The notes below the pieces were generated by a model that saw only the letters and a list, made by a program, of their open reading frames with translations, was not told the DNA's origin and ran no database searches. Positions 41,728 to 52,634 of a stretch of DNA of 64,000 nt are shown piece after piece. The stretch's first letter is position 1; each line of letters begins with the position of its first letter. A program made the translations under genes and the position numbers. This DNA is from Kalaharituber pfeilii (lineage: Eukaryota; Ascomycota; Pezizomycetes; Pezizales; Pezizaceae): NCBI GenBank assembly GCA_015179045.1, contig WHUZ01000073.1:1-64000 (forward strand). Reading direction: 5' to 3'.

Positions 41728-42835
41728 GCCATCGTAGTACCGATACTTCTATATACGAAGCTTGCTAGAATCACTGGGCAGTGAGCTGCCAAAATACTGC
41801 GAGCCAGAAATTCCCATAAAGGAAGGAGTTGTCAATTATACATTGAGAAAGCAGGGTCCCCAATGCCCCCTGCCGTTTCTTCAACGATTTCGCTCACATA
41901 AGCAAGGAGACGCGACATGGTTTAGGTGTGGCTTCGGCGGCAATCTACCTAAGCTAGGCTGAGTTACCTTTCACCGGGGGCAGATCTCGGTGTGCTCGAA
42001 CCACGAATCGGTGACACCCCGTCGCATGTTGCACTAAAACCAACGTTTCCATTATGACTATATACACACATCGAAAAAAAAAAGGAAATACAGATACTGC
42101 AGGCTGCCGAAGGAATTCATGAATGACAAAATCTCAAATACTGATACTTGTACTAGCCGGATTCAAAAGTGTTCGGACAAACTGAGGCTTTTCGGTAACA
42201 CTTTCAAATCCGGCTAGTGATCGATCGCAGTGAATATGAAGTTGCCTAACACAAACCAGCATTGTTCACGACCGCGTAGCAGCAATGTAGCTTTTACAAG
42301 GCGCTTTCTCAATGCGGTGCCCAAAATTGCCCTAACAAATACCGTCTTATCGCGCGCAGATCACGTCCTGCAAATTCCGCCCTGTAGCAGCTGTCCGTCT
42401 TCCATTGTCATCAGCAGTGTAGTAACCCTGCATATCTCATACATTACCATTTACGGCTTATCCCTTAAAGCCACCACCGGCAAACTGCAGACCATATTCT
42501 CGTAATCTGCCCGAGCTTTCTGTTATACATAGCATATACCGTATGATGAGCGACAAATATCGGCGAGCAGTTAATCAAACAGCCCTTCAGACGTTTCATT
42601 TTGCACTTACTTCTCAGCATGCCTAGGATGCCCTCTAAGGACATTGCTCAATTGAGACGCAGTCTACGTCGTTGCAAAGGCGACTCGGTGGGCAACCGCT
42701 CACTGAGCCACTCATCAGGCCGCTTATTGGGTCGGCCAGTACAGCCGCTGGTTGCTATTCACATGAGTCGCGTGGCAGACCCCACTAGTATGCTATGGGC
42801 GTGATGGGCTGTTGATCAGTACATTTCCGGGTTAC
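41728..42835. other. No gene recognised; 65-bp palindrome at 42153-42217
   Basis: The only structure is a near-perfect palindrome (CTAGCCGGATT...AATCCGGCTAG, 42153-42217). It shares the CTAGCC end with the TIR family at 44340-50400 and may be a minimal derivative. At 42778-42810 and 42929-42962 a 34-bp motif (GACCCCA(C/G)TAGTATG...) is repeated across the following insertion. Confidence 0.5.
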
Positions 42836-42837
42836 AA

Positions 42838-42868
<31 letters not shown>

Positions 42869-42902
42869 ATAACCCCGCTTGTAGCACGTGGCCATGGCAG
42901 GG
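42836..42902 (-). mobile_element. Hairpin-A plus poly(A) insertion (tail-only retroposon)
   Basis: On the minus strand it starts exactly CCCTGCCATGGCC, carries hairpin A and a T tract of about 24. Perfect 12-bp target duplication TTTCCGGGTTAC at 42824-42835 and 42903-42914. Confidence 0.92.
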
Positions 42903-42962
42903 TTTCCGGGTTACTAGTTGACACTGCTGGACCCCAGTAGTATGACATGGGTGTGATGGGCA

Positions 42963-44339
42963 GTTTTTTTTTATTTTTTTTTTTTTTATTTTCACATAAC
43001 CCCGCTTGCAGCTGTTCGCCATGGCAGGGTCCCTGGACCGAGGTCCTTATGGCCCGGAGACAGGCACCTAAAAACAAACAACAACTCACTATATACACCG
43101 ACATTCAAAAGGGAATAGAGGAAATAAAACCCATGAGACAACCCGCTATGCCGTCAAGTCCATTTCCTCCACCTCCCTCCCCTTCCCCTTTCTGTCCACC
43201 TTTGAATTTCTATCCCAGTCATACAGGCACGAATCGTACCACTTGCCTGACAACCTTACCTTCGCTGGTGTTTGGCTATCCGATTCCACCTCCCCCTCCA
43301 GGTAGATGACAACCGAGCTAGCCTTCTTTCCCTCCCTCCTCTCTTTCTTCACCAACCATCTTGCCGCAACAATCTTTCCCATCCATGGGTTCGCATTCTC
43401 CATCCAATCTCTTACTTTCCCGAGTTTCTTTGTCACCGCAATTCCATGTACTACGATCGCACGACCGGATTGCGGGAGTGTCCTTTCCTTTGGGATTGGC
43501 TTCGGAGATGGTGCTGGAGATGGTTTCTTGGACATTTTCTGCTTGGGGGGACTGGTACTCTGTCCCCCTTTCACTTTTTTGGACTGGAAAGCAGTGGACT
43601 TTGTTCGGCTTTTGGGTGGTGCCACTGGAGGTCGGTCAGAATTGTCCCCTTCCGGGGGTGTGCTTGGCGGGATGTTCTGGGAGACAACTGCTGCATATGA
43701 CAGCTTTGGTGGTTTCTCCGGGTCAGTTTGTGATTCCCCTTCCTTTGAGGGTTTCCTCAGGTGCATATTGTGTATTTCTGTGCATGATTCCGTCTTCACC
43801 GCTAGTGCAAGAGCAGCAATGACGTGATGCACACTCCTGATTTCACACAGGAACCTGTCTGTTGGTTCAAAGTTTGGTCTTGTCTTCTGGTCTTTTATGC
43901 AAGCATGTATGTGTTCGATGACATCCCCCACGGCATCAAGCATATCGGACATATTGACTCCGCCGAGCCGATCTCCGATAGACTTGTACAGTGGGGCCTC
44001 GAGACGGGTACTCTTGGCCAGAGTTGTTTTGGCACCTACGGGCATGTTTTTTGGTGCTGGGCTGCCCAATGCCATGAATCTATTGGTCGGATCCATGGTG
44101 GGAATGCCAAGAAGTCAGGGATGGTGGTGTGCTGGCAACGGAGTAAGGAGCTGAAAATTTCCTCAAAACTTAACCCCCAAGGGGGAAACTTGAGGAGTTG
44201 GGTTTTTTGTAATAAAAATTAGATCTAAAGACTCAGCGCACTGAGAGCTTTCGATCTATGTAGGTTTCGCTGGGGGGGACGCTGTGGTTGCGGAGTGGCT
44301 TCCGAGCGCTCGTCCTGTCGAAGTGGTTGTCGCTGATTA
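42963..44339 (-). mobile_element. ORF1-only LINE-like element, full length, hairpin-A tail
   Basis: 1377 bp with the same 5' end type as the copy at 20428 (TAA...CGACAACC, then ACAGGACGAGCG) and the conserved 5' hairpin (44222-44256). One intact ORF1 follows, then a tail with hairpin A and poly(A). There is no ORF2. The tail upstream of the hairpin (CCTGTCTCCGGGCC...CAGGGACCCTGCC) matches LINE-A, not LINE-B. No target duplication was found; the right flank is the arm of a TIR element. Confidence 0.87.
43146..44096 (-). CDS. Intact ORF1 protein of the ORF1-only element
   Basis: 316 aa, start ATG at 44096. The N-terminal helical half (residues 1-120) has no known domain. The middle is Pro/Ser/Lys-rich and disordered. 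The C-terminal module (about 210-295) has the RRM-like order IVVHGIAVTKKLGKV (strand-helix), ARWLVKKE, KKASSVVIYLE (strand), VRLSGKWYDSCLYDWDR (strand). It is homologous to the module in the other ORF1-only copies, and distantly to the end of LINE-B ORF1. It probably binds element RNA. The uninterrupted frame beside decayed neighbours makes recent activity, or retention as a cellular gene, possible. The powdery-mildew EKA genes are a known case of LINE ORF1-derived genes. Confidence 0.75.
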   Translation of the reverse strand: MDPTNRFMALGSPAPKNMPVGAKTTLAKSTRLEAPLYKSIGDRLGGVNMSDMLDAVGDVIEHIHACIKDQKTRPNFEPTDRFLCEIRSVHHVIAALALAVKTESCTEIHNMHLRKPSKEGESQTDPEKPPKLSYAAVVSQNIPPSTPPEGDNSDRPPVAPPKSRTKSTAFQSKKVKGGQSTSPPKQKMSKKPSPAPSPKPIPKERTLPQSGRAIVVHGIAVTKKLGKVRDWMENANPWMGKIVAARWLVKKERREGKKASSVVIYLEGEVESDSQTPAKVRLSGKWYDSCLYDWDRNSKVDRKGKGREVEEMDLTA

Positions 44340-44424
44340 ACGAACATATGCCAGTTTACACCAAATTCTGCACAGCACATAATATGCATTTATCCCCTGT
44401 CCGGATACTTATCTTTTCGGCTAG
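44340..44424. mobile_element. Right arm of a CTAGCC-type TIR element
   Basis: The sequence ends TCCGGATACTTATCTTTTCGGCTAG followed by TA, matching the right terminus of the element at 45315-46578. Only the last 85 bp are present, because the ORF1-only element cut into it. Confidence 0.7.
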
Positions 44425-44426
44425 TA

Positions 44427-44908
44427 CTAGTACACTTTTGTCTCCGAAAAAATATGTAAGTATCCGGACAGGGGATCAACGCATATTATGCGCTATGCAG
44501 TATTTGCTATAAACCAGCATATTTTTGTATGGCTGGCTCCCTGAGACCAGTCCAAATTTCATGACAGCGTCCAATTTTTATTATGTCAGAAGTATCCGGA
44601 CAGCTGACCTAATGAAATCCGGGTAGCTGACAATGAATCTGGGTCTTCTCCGTAATCCTGGAGATACCCTTTCATACAGCAGCAGAATAAATACTGTAGT
44701 AAATATAAGGGTGATAGTAAGGCACGCAATGAGACTGAATTGCTTGATGATCTCACAAATACAAAACGACGCTTCCAGACTCATATAACTACACAAATAA
44801 ATACATGACACGAAGTTGCATATAAAGACAATAAACCACGATAGCTAAGTGCATGGTACAAGGGCCCACCTCATGGCCCCCACTCTGTCATTTCCGCATT
44901 CATTTCCG

Positions 44909-44909
<1 letters not shown>
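44427..44909. mobile_element. Left part of a second CTAGCC-type TIR element
   Basis: After the shared TA (44425-44426) the left arm begins CTAGTACACTTTTGTCTCCG and then follows the 45315 element (TAAGTATCCGGACAGGGG, GCATATTATGCGCTATGCAG). It is interrupted at 44910 by an ORF1-only element and does not resume. Confidence 0.65.
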
Positions 44910-44954
<45 letters not shown>

Positions 44955-45152
44955 TTCATTACTCGCATGCCGCCCTATGGGCTATGGCGAGGTATTTATT
45001 ATTAGAAAGAGAAAGAACTGATAACTAGATACAAGTAGTGCCCGCGGTGCTTATACCTAGTGCGGGTGTCCATACAAAGAACCGTCCTTCACTTCCGTCG
45101 TCTGTCCGGTTCGTATGGGCTAATCCTCAACCATTTCCCGCCAAGCTAGTCC
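44910..45152 (-). mobile_element. ORF1-only element, strongly truncated, hairpin-B tail
   Basis: A T tract of more than 40, hairpin B (about 44964-44993), a tail like that of the 48621 copy, and only the last codons of ORF1 (GGKWLRISPYEPDRRRK). No target duplication is recognisable. Confidence 0.75.
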
Positions 45153-45312
45153 CCTACGTAGCTCATATAGCACTTATATCATTTATTTATGCGAATGCTA
45201 CGCGGGTCCGGCTGTCGCATATCGCTTGCATATGTGCATCCCCCGACCGCCCGCCCTATGGTTGCGGTCAACCTCTACTAGTAAGAGCATCCCCGCTCAG
45301 GGCGGGTTGCTA
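45153..45312. repeat. Fragment related to the 40887 TIR element
   Basis: GTAGCTCATATAGCAC, ATCGCTTGCATATG and GACCGCCCGCCCTATGGTTGCGGT match 41150-41275 in the same order. It is a partial second copy of that element's interior. Confidence 0.6.
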
Positions 45313-45314
45313 TA

Positions 45315-46578
45315 CTAGCCGAAAAAATAAGTATCCGGACAGGCGACCAATGCATATTATGCGCTATGCAGTTTTTGGTATAAACTAGCAAATTTTTGTA
45401 TGGTTGGCTCCTTTGACCAGTCCAAATTTCATGATAGCGTCCAATTTTTATTATGTCAGAAGTATCCGGACAGCTGACCTAATGAAATCCGGACAGCTGA
45501 CATAATGAATTTGGGTCTTCTCCGCAATTCTGGAGACCCCCTATCATACAGCAGCAGAATAAATACAAGAACAAGGTAATATATACTAGGACGGCAGGCA
45601 AAAAAAGTCCGGGTAAAGGCCCAATTATCGTACTAAGTAAGATACTAATATTCTTGTAGATGCTAAAATAACCCCCCTGGAAAACAACAGCCATTGTGGC
45701 CTACATTGGGGTATTCGCATACCAAATAGCTGAAATCAACATCATTGAGAAAGGAGTTTTGAGAGCTTCACATATGCATCAGCTACAAATCTGAAGTTGT
45801 AATGAAGTGCAGATGAGAGTACTGCAACTGGAGGTAGGTCACTACTGCTTGTTTTCACTGCTATTGTAGTGCTCTTCTGTAGCCCGTTCCAGAGGCTTTT
45901 CTGGAAGTTTTTGCGGAGGCTGTTCTAGAGGCTGTTCCGGAGGCTGTTCCGGAAGCTGTTCCGGAGGCTATTCCGGATGCTGTTTGAGTAGCTGTTGACA
46001 TGCTACGAGCAGCTGTTCGAGCAGCTGCTTAAGAAGGTGTTCCGGAGGCTGTTCAGAGGCTGTTCTGGAGGTCGTACCGGAGGTCGTTCCGGAGGCTACT
46101 TTCCAGGCCGTTTCGGGAGGCTGTTTCGGGCGCTGTTTCGGAGGTTGTTTCGGAGGTTGTTTGAGCTCGAACAGCCTCTTAAACAGTATTTTAATGGTCT
46201 CTAGAAAAGCCCTGAAGAGCAGTCTCGAAATCTTAGGATCTATCAGAATAGTAGTCAGACTATCAGAATAGTAAGTTTTGACCATTATAATGCCTGAACC
46301 TGTACTTATTCGTAGTTACCTGTAGTGCCATTTTCATATTCCTAGTAAAGGACCTACATCTATTTGCCTTGTCCTCATACGTAGGTATAGGACTGTTGGT
46401 GTTGCAAGTCCCAAATTCGTTATGTCAGCTGTCCGGATACTTCTGACATAATAAAATTGGACACTATCCACACTGAGTGTCATAGCCAAGCATACGAAAA
46501 TATGCTAGTTTATGCCAAATACTGCATAGCACATAATATGCATTTACCCCCTGTCCGGATACTTATTTTTTCGGCTAG
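45315..46578. mobile_element. CTAGCC-type TIR element, complete, 1264 bp
   Basis: The termini CTAGCCGAAAAAATAAGTAT and its inverse are flanked by TA (45313-45314 and 46579-46580). The inverted arms extend about 190-210 bp, with AAGTATCCGGACAG occurring twice in each arm. The centre (45890-46170) holds a 12-15-bp minisatellite GGAGGCTGTTCC. No transposase ORF: a non-autonomous Tc1/mariner-like family by TSD. Confidence 0.82.
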
Positions 46579-46580
46579 TA

Positions 46581-47628
46581 TGAGTCTGCCACCACCCCTG
46601 GCCGACATGGATTATTTCATATTGCAGTGAAAATATTTACCTAGAAGTTTGTATATGTATTGGAGTTAAGTTTGATGTTATTTTCTTGATCATAGTATTC
46701 TGGTTATGAGGGCTTGATCTACGATCTTATTGCATCGTGGAGGTCAATGCAGTGCATATGCGCTTTTCCTATTATTGCATAGCGAGGGGGGTGGCGTACA
46801 ATTTTGTCTAGGTATTGTACTAGTACCGAGACCGGACATTACTGCGGTGCACCTTAGCCGTGGTTTCCAACAAATACAACAGGGTAGTATATACAATGAC
46901 GGCAGGCAAAAAAGGTCCAAGTAAAGACTCAATTATCATACTTAGTACTGTAAGCTACAAATATTCTCATACTGTAATTCACCACAACGCGACGTACTCG
47001 GGGGTAAGGGTAAGTCTTCAGAAGCGCATACAATGTGACAGGGATCGTTGCTAGGATAGAGTTGACCTGTTGGTTATGTAATACTTGTTATTCTACACGT
47101 ATTTTCTGTAGTTTCCTACACGCTTCACAGAGTAACACGCTTTAATTCTTTGTTTTTCAACCAACTTACAGAACTCCATTTCCCAGTCACAGCCTCGAAT
47201 CACCTGCTGAAGCCTGCATACAATATCAAAATGAAAAGTTCAGTCATGAGATTCACAATCGAGAAACTACTCAAGTTCAGCATGTCAGAATTATTATTGT
47301 ACGCGATGAATGCACAAACAAGGTGGAAAACCTCAGGAAGAGTGGGATAAAATAACAAAAGAACAGGTCCTATCATTAGTTAGAAGTGCGCCAGATTAGC
47401 TTTGCTGTTATGGCTGTTGGGTGATAATTATGCAACAATTTATTGACTTGTATGCAGTTAAAATTACGTGTGTCGTATTTTTGTGTGTAAAACCCATACA
47501 ATTGTTCTGAAGACTTTTCGACAAAAAGTCAACCTACTTCACTTTTGACCCCCGGTCAGGTGGCGCATATTATGCATGCATAGCGCTTCTGAGTATTTTC
47601 CCCTACCCCCGAGTACACCACATCCCAA
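46581..47628. other. Mosaic of transposon fragments, no gene
   Basis: GACGGCAGGCAAAAAAGGTCC...CAATTATC at 46900-46950 repeats 45590-45640 from the TIR element. TACTCGGGGGTA...CAGAAGCGC at 46985-47030 recurs inverted at 47575-47616. These are decayed inverted-repeat elements; the short frames are not coding. Confidence 0.45.
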
Positions 47629-48412
47629 CGCACGTTTTACACCAAAACTGACTGCGCGCGACAACATATATCTCAACCACCAGAATAAAATTTGGCATCC
47701 AGCTTGTGGAGGGGTTAAATGAAGGACTGATCTTCATATTCCGCATCTTAGCTTCTACAGAAATGATGTTTTGAAGGGGCTTCTGATTCCATGAATTTCA
47801 CACTACTGCTTGGCTTTGGCTTGACATATTTTTCGCTCTAATACCACTAGTATTGAATTCCATTTATCGCACCTGAATTAAATTTGATAAAAACAGTAGG
47901 ACACTTGAAATTCAATATTTTACCTTATTCAAAGATGAGAGAAGTGCACCAAGAAAATTTCTGAAGAAGTGGTGGAGTTATTCACAAAATTCATATTCTC
48001 ATAGAAATTGTATGCAATAATTGTATAGGAAAACTACCAGAAATGGCAATTTGATGTATGAACTAGGCATTAAACAACATCAAGCCAATCAAATCACTAG
48101 TTATCAAGAGACCTATTGGGGTGACTCTCTAGCGACAATTCTATAGCCATTATGGTGAGCGTTGAAGGGAAGTAGTGCATCCTACCCTCCAGTGCCCTTT
48201 GTAGGGAAATTCCGTATAAATGCATGCCAAGACATCAATGCAAAACTCATAGTGCCGTTTAATCAATCATAATGTCTTTTCAGAGCAAGTAGAGGTATTA
48301 AAGGTGAAGAATAGCCCTTTATTTATTTCCCCTGAAAAGCGCATACAAAATTCTGTTCTGGTGGTTGAGATATATCTTGTCGCGCGTGCTCAGTTTTGGT
48401 GTAAAACGTGCA
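47629..48412. mobile_element. Degenerate foldback element related to 23068-23923
   Basis: The inverted arms GCACGTTTTACACCAAAACT and AGTTTTGGTGTAAAACGTGC continue inward with TATATCTCAACCACCAGAA. The layout resembles that of the CTGTGG element at 23068. The ends are eroded and no target duplication is visible. A further degraded arm of this type is seen at about 56370-56480. Confidence 0.6.
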
Positions 48413-48620
48413 TCGGGAAGTGCTGCACGTCGCTTTGTGGTAAAAGACAGTACTTAGGTGCCCAAATAACTCCCCGGAAAAGAACGCCCATTGTACCTAC
48501 ATTGAGGTATTTGCATACCAAATAGCCCAAGCAAGTTTACATCAATAAGAACAATAACTAAAATAATGAAGATACTGAAATAATGAAGATGCTGAAAACA
48601 ACATGCACTGACATCATTGA

Positions 48621-49565
48621 TTTTTTTTTTTTTTTTTTATATATCAATACTCGCAGGCCGCCCTAAAGGCTATGGCGAGGTGTTTATTAGAAGAAAAGAA
48701 ATACAGTCACTATCCCTAAACTAAGTACATGTGGTGCCCACGATACTCGTGCATGGTGCGGGTAGAGTATATGCACTGGTCAATACAGCCTATCTCCTCC
48801 GCCTGTCCGGCTCGTATTGAGTGGTCCTCAACCATTTCCCGCCAAGTCTGACTCTGTCTATGTCCGTAGCTGCCTCCAAGTACACCACGACCGAGCTGGT
48901 CTTCTTGCCTTCCTCTATCAGCACGGTCTTTCGTCTCAGCCACCTTATCCCAACGGTCTTGCCTAGTCTTGTGTTCCCGGACTCCAGCCACTTCCGCACC
49001 TTCCCCAAGTCTTTCCTCAGTGCGATTCCATGTACTACGACGCCGAATGTCGATGTGGTGGCGTCGGTGTTTGGTGAGGGTGCGGAGGTCTTGGGTCTCT
49101 TTCTTGGAGTGGGATCTGGTGTCGGTGTCGGGGGTCTCGGTGTCGGTGTCAGGGTTGAGGGTGTCAGCGTCGGTGTCGGGGACGGAGACTTCGTTGAGGA
49201 GGTGGTGGCGACGGGGGTGTTGCCCGTGGGTGTCGCCGGGGTCCCGACCGAAGGCGAGGTAGCAATTTTCTCTGCCTCTTTTGAATCCAGCCGTCTCTTG
49301 ATTTCGTAGGGTACTTGAGCTGTCGGCTGTTTCCCTTTCCTTTTCTTGGTCGGGGGTGTTGTCTGTGTCTGGCTGGTGTTCTCCGCCGGTTGGATGTCTA
49401 TGCACGTAATGGGGCTTAGCCCCAGCCTTGGTGGTGGTGGTGACGGTAGTGGTGGTGGCGTCACCCAACTCGGGGGAGGGGCGCCTGGGCTCAACCCGCT
49501 CGCCTTGATTAGGTTGGGGTCATCGTAGAACTCTATGTACAGGCGCGCTCCCTTTGACGGGGGCT
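48621..49565 (-). mobile_element. ORF1-only element, 5'-truncated, hairpin-B tail
   Basis: Perfect 12-bp target duplication TGACATCATTGA at 48609-48620 and 49566-49577. A T tract and hairpin B (about 48650-48679, inner stem GCCT-TTA-GGGC) lie on the left, and the coding part on the right. Confidence 0.92.
48790..49565 (-). pseudogene. ORF1 fragment with complete RRM-like module
   Basis: The frame is open from the truncated 5' end (…ARLYIEFYDDPNLIKASG) through Pro-rich GLSPIT-type repeats, a long Thr/Pro-rich linker and the module VVVHGIALRKDLGKV, GIRWLRRKT, KKTSSVVVYLE, VRLGGKWLRTTQYEPDR. It ends with TAG/TGA-type termination at 48790. No ATG is available at the 5' end, so this is a truncated copy, but no stop or frameshift has accumulated. 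Confidence 0.8.
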
Positions 49566-50402
49566 TGACATCATTGAGAACAATTTTGAGAGTTTCACAT
49601 ATGCATCAGCTGAAGTTGTGATAAAGCGCAGATGAGAGTACTGCCACTGGTAGGGGTAGGTCACTACTACTTGTTTGCACTGCTATTGCAGTGCTCTTCT
49701 ATAGCCTGTTCTTCTATAGCCTGTTCCAGAGGGTTTTCCGGAAGCTTTTTGCGGTTCCGGAGGCTGTTTGAGTAGCTGTTGACATGCTGCGAGCAGCTGT
49801 TCGAACAGCTGTTTAAGAGGGTGTTCCGCAGGCTGTTTGGAGGCTGTTCAGAGGCTGTTCAAAGGCTGTTCCAGAGATCATTCCGGAGGTTGTTCCGGCG
49901 GCTACTTCGCAGGCCGTTTTGGAGGCCGTTTTGAAGGCTGTTTCGGAGGCTGTTGAGCTCGAACAGCCTCTTGAACAGTATTTCAATGGTCTCTGGAACA
50001 GCCTCTGGAATAGCTCTCGGAATAGCCTTGAAAATGCTTCTAGAAAAGCGCTGAAGAGCGGTCTCGAAATCTTAGGATCTATCAGAATAGTAAGTTTTGA
50101 TCATTATAATGCCTGAACCTGTATTTATCGTAGTTGCCTGCAGTGCCATTTAAGGACTTATATCTGTTTGCCTTGTCCTCATACGTAGGTATAGGACTGT
50201 TGGTGTTGCAAGTCCCAAATTCATTATGTCAGCTGTCCTTTTTTCATTATGTCCGCTGTGCGGATATTTCTGACATAATAAAATCGGACACTACTTCGCA
50301 CTTCAACAGCCGAGCATACAAAAATATGCTAGGTTATGCCAAATACTGCATAGCGCATAATATGTATTGATCCCCTGTCCGGATACTTTTTTTGGGCTAG
50401 TA

Positions 50403-50777
50403 TACTCGGGTGAGGCTAAGAAACACTTGATTACATGCTGGTAGAAGGCCAACCGCGCTATAGTACATACGCTACATTCACATTGGCGGAATTACAGTCA
50501 AAAGATCCTTAGAGCGGTTTCCCGATGACACATGTTATCTGATCAAAAGTAAAAGAAAACAGGCAAAAAGAGGTACAGCTAACTTTGAATGGCAGAAAAC
50601 TATGTCAAACGTTACTACTTACATCTCCTAGTCCTCTCTGTACTTCCCCTGCCCATAACCTTTGCCTGCTATAACCTCTGTCACAGTCGTACGCCAATGC
50701 CCTGACACTATCCATCTCGACTTCACTACAAATGCCATGGCGGTACCTCCTCCCACCACCGGACAACATATTGATGC
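50403..50777. other. 3' flank of the membrane protein gene
   Basis: No gene or repeat recognised. Confidence 0.35.
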
Positions 50778-52634
50778 TTACATGGTTACAACTGTGCCTC
50801 CCTTGCCAGCGGTTGACATGTCTCCACCAAACTCCGTCGGCTTCTTTCTATCCTTGCATCGCACAAGCCAGTTGCATACAGGCACCAATAGCCATGAAAA
50901 CACTAATACCGCCGGAAGTGCTACCAAGGTTTCAAACCTGAATGCTGTTGCCCGATCCGTATAAATAACAAAATCACCAGCACCTGGCAGGGGCTGCCCA
51001 TCCTCCATCCGCAGTACATTCAAGGAAGCATTATTTTTAGTGTCGTCTGTAAGCCTAGGTGAGTCTTTCCACAATCCGTAATCTAGTGCTGTATTTCTGA
51101 AGAGATCCCTAGTCATAATATATGCTCCATATGCAAGTCTTTGCATGTCTGCCTCTGCGCTGCATCCTTCTAAATTCACTGAATAGTCAGTACCCATCGT
51201 CCGCGTTGAAGCTAGGGTGAAAGGGGTGACCATCTCTGCGAGCTTTGCCAGTGGTGGAGCGCCAATAATTCTGATCTCGGCTTCGTGCTTACTAAAATGA
51301 GTCTTCAACATCGTAATTATGGCATTGGGAAGATGGAGATTAGGAACCCCGTTGTTCTGAATGTCCGTGAATGTCCCTGTCCATTCCTGGTGGGTCCATA
51401 TTTGGTTCTCCCAGCATTGCAGCACCGGAGGCCCCGGTCTGACAGGGTAAAAGTCATCGCCGTGGTACCAAGGGTCAGTGCTATTGCCGGTCGTCGATAT
51501 GCCCCACAACATTGGTAGCATAACAAATTGGGAGGTGTTTGGCCTTTCCTTCGCCTGGTCACGAAATTGCGGGTCCTGCACTATAACATCTGGAAATGAA
51601 TAGCGGGTAACTAAATGGACCGTTTGAGGTTCCCAAATAGTATCATTTGGCCATAGAGCCCACTCCACCCCCTCTACAAAACGGGCTTCGTTCTTATGAA
51701 CAGTGACATTCCACTCATACATAAATTTGCATTCTCCCTGTAGCTCGACAGTAAGGTCAGGTGCATGCTGCAAACCCATGTCATAGCCCGTCACAGAAAT
51801 GATATATTTGATAGTGTAGCTGTCGTCATGTGGCCAATCACTTGGTGGTTGTGATGGGATTTTCTCAACTTTCACAGTAGTGTTGAGTAGCTCACGGGAC
51901 GTTCCACTATCGACCATTCCGAGTGCACGCAATGCAGAAAAACTTGCATGATCAGCATAATTTGCTAATATCCCATTGGGTACAACATCCCACTTGGGTA
52001 TCGGGCGTGGATAATATAACGTGTACGGATTTGCTGGGGCCGCGTGGCCGAGAATGAACTTGTTGGGAAGTAATATAGCAGCGACGTTACCCCCTATATA
52101 GGTCCCAGCGGCCAGCAACATGATTGTAAGAGTAATAGTAAAGTCTTGCCAAGCAAATGTGGGATTGTCAGAGATGCCTTTGGAGATGCTTCCCGGTACG
52201 CTATGGTTGTTTACAGGTTGTTTGAACAGACAGGAAGCAAGAAGCTTCCACCAATTCTGGAGCATTATAATAGCCGTTTGTAAGGGTTCATTGATTGCCC
52301 AATGTTTAAACACATGTGCTGATGTTTGGGTCAAAAGGTGGCTGGGAAGCACATGTGGTATTGCAGTAGCGATAAGGATCCACCAGGCGGCAAAGATTGC
52401 GGTCACAATAATGGTGTATAGTGAGATGATGTAGACTTCATGGGCTTTGTCGACAGCAATAGCATTCTTGCTGCCACCAGGGAATGGCATCATGAAGCGC
52501 TGACCTAGGAGGCATTGGGATGGGTAGATGCCGGCAGCGTCTGGGGGTCCCCCACCCCAGTGTTGCTGTGCTACGTTGTTCATTTTGAGGTTTGCGGAGA
52601 TTGAGACTGGGACAAGATTAGCTACTCTTGCCAT
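50778..52634 (-). CDS. Membrane protein of unknown function, single exon
   Basis: 618 aa from the first in-frame ATG (52634); a second ATG at 52583 is possible. Hydrophobic segments lie at about 67-95, 165-189 and 569-591. Between the second and third is a large hydrophilic domain (about 190-565) with several N-glycosylation sequons and cysteines, probably outside the cytoplasm. The last 30 residues are Lys/Gly-rich and cytoplasmic if the final segment spans the membrane. The architecture (N-terminal membrane hairpin, large ectodomain, C-terminal anchor) recalls lineage-specific fungal membrane proteins of unknown role. A TATATAA at 52795-52802 on the same strand lies about 165 bp upstream. 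The frame is undisturbed. Confidence 0.8.
   Translation of the reverse strand: MARVANLVPVSISANLKMNNVAQQHWGGGPPDAAGIYPSQCLLGQRFMMPFPGGSKNAIAVDKAHEVYIISLYTIIVTAIFAAWWILIATAIPHVLPSHLLTQTSAHVFKHWAINEPLQTAIIMLQNWWKLLASCLFKQPVNNHSVPGSISKGISDNPTFAWQDFTITLTIMLLAAGTYIGGNVAAILLPNKFILGHAAPANPYTLYYPRPIPKWDVVPNGILANYADHASFSALRALGMVDSGTSRELLNTTVKVEKIPSQPPSDWPHDDSYTIKYIISVTGYDMGLQHAPDLTVELQGECKFMYEWNVTVHKNEARFVEGVEWALWPNDTIWEPQTVHLVTRYSFPDVIVQDPQFRDQAKERPNTSQFVMLPMLWGISTTGNSTDPWYHGDDFYPVRPGPPVLQCWENQIWTHQEWTGTFTDIQNNGVPNLHLPNAIITMLKTHFSKHEAEIRIIGAPPLAKLAEMVTPFTLASTRTMGTDYSVNLEGCSAEADMQRLAYGAYIMTRDLFRNTALDYGLWKDSPRLTDDTKNNASLNVLRMEDGQPLPGAGDFVIYTDRATAFRFETLVALPAVLVFSWLLVPVCNWLVRCKDRKKPTEFGGDMSTAGKGGTVVTM

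Larger units (their letters stand above)
48445..50400. mobile_element. CTAGCC-type TIR element, second long copy (left end missing)
   Basis: From 48445 it aligns with 45668 onward of the complete copy (GGAAAA(G)AACGCCCATTGT..., GCATACCAAATAG). It is interrupted at 48621-49565 by an ORF1-only element, then continues with the GGCTGTTCC minisatellite (49735-49960). It ends GGATACTTTTTTTGGGCTAG followed by TA (50401-50402). Confidence 0.75.

Noticed and set aside
44912..44952. Very long T tract as possible assembly artefact
   Set aside because: It is followed by a proper hairpin-B tail and ORF1 end, so it is a genuine poly(A); only its exact length is uncertain.
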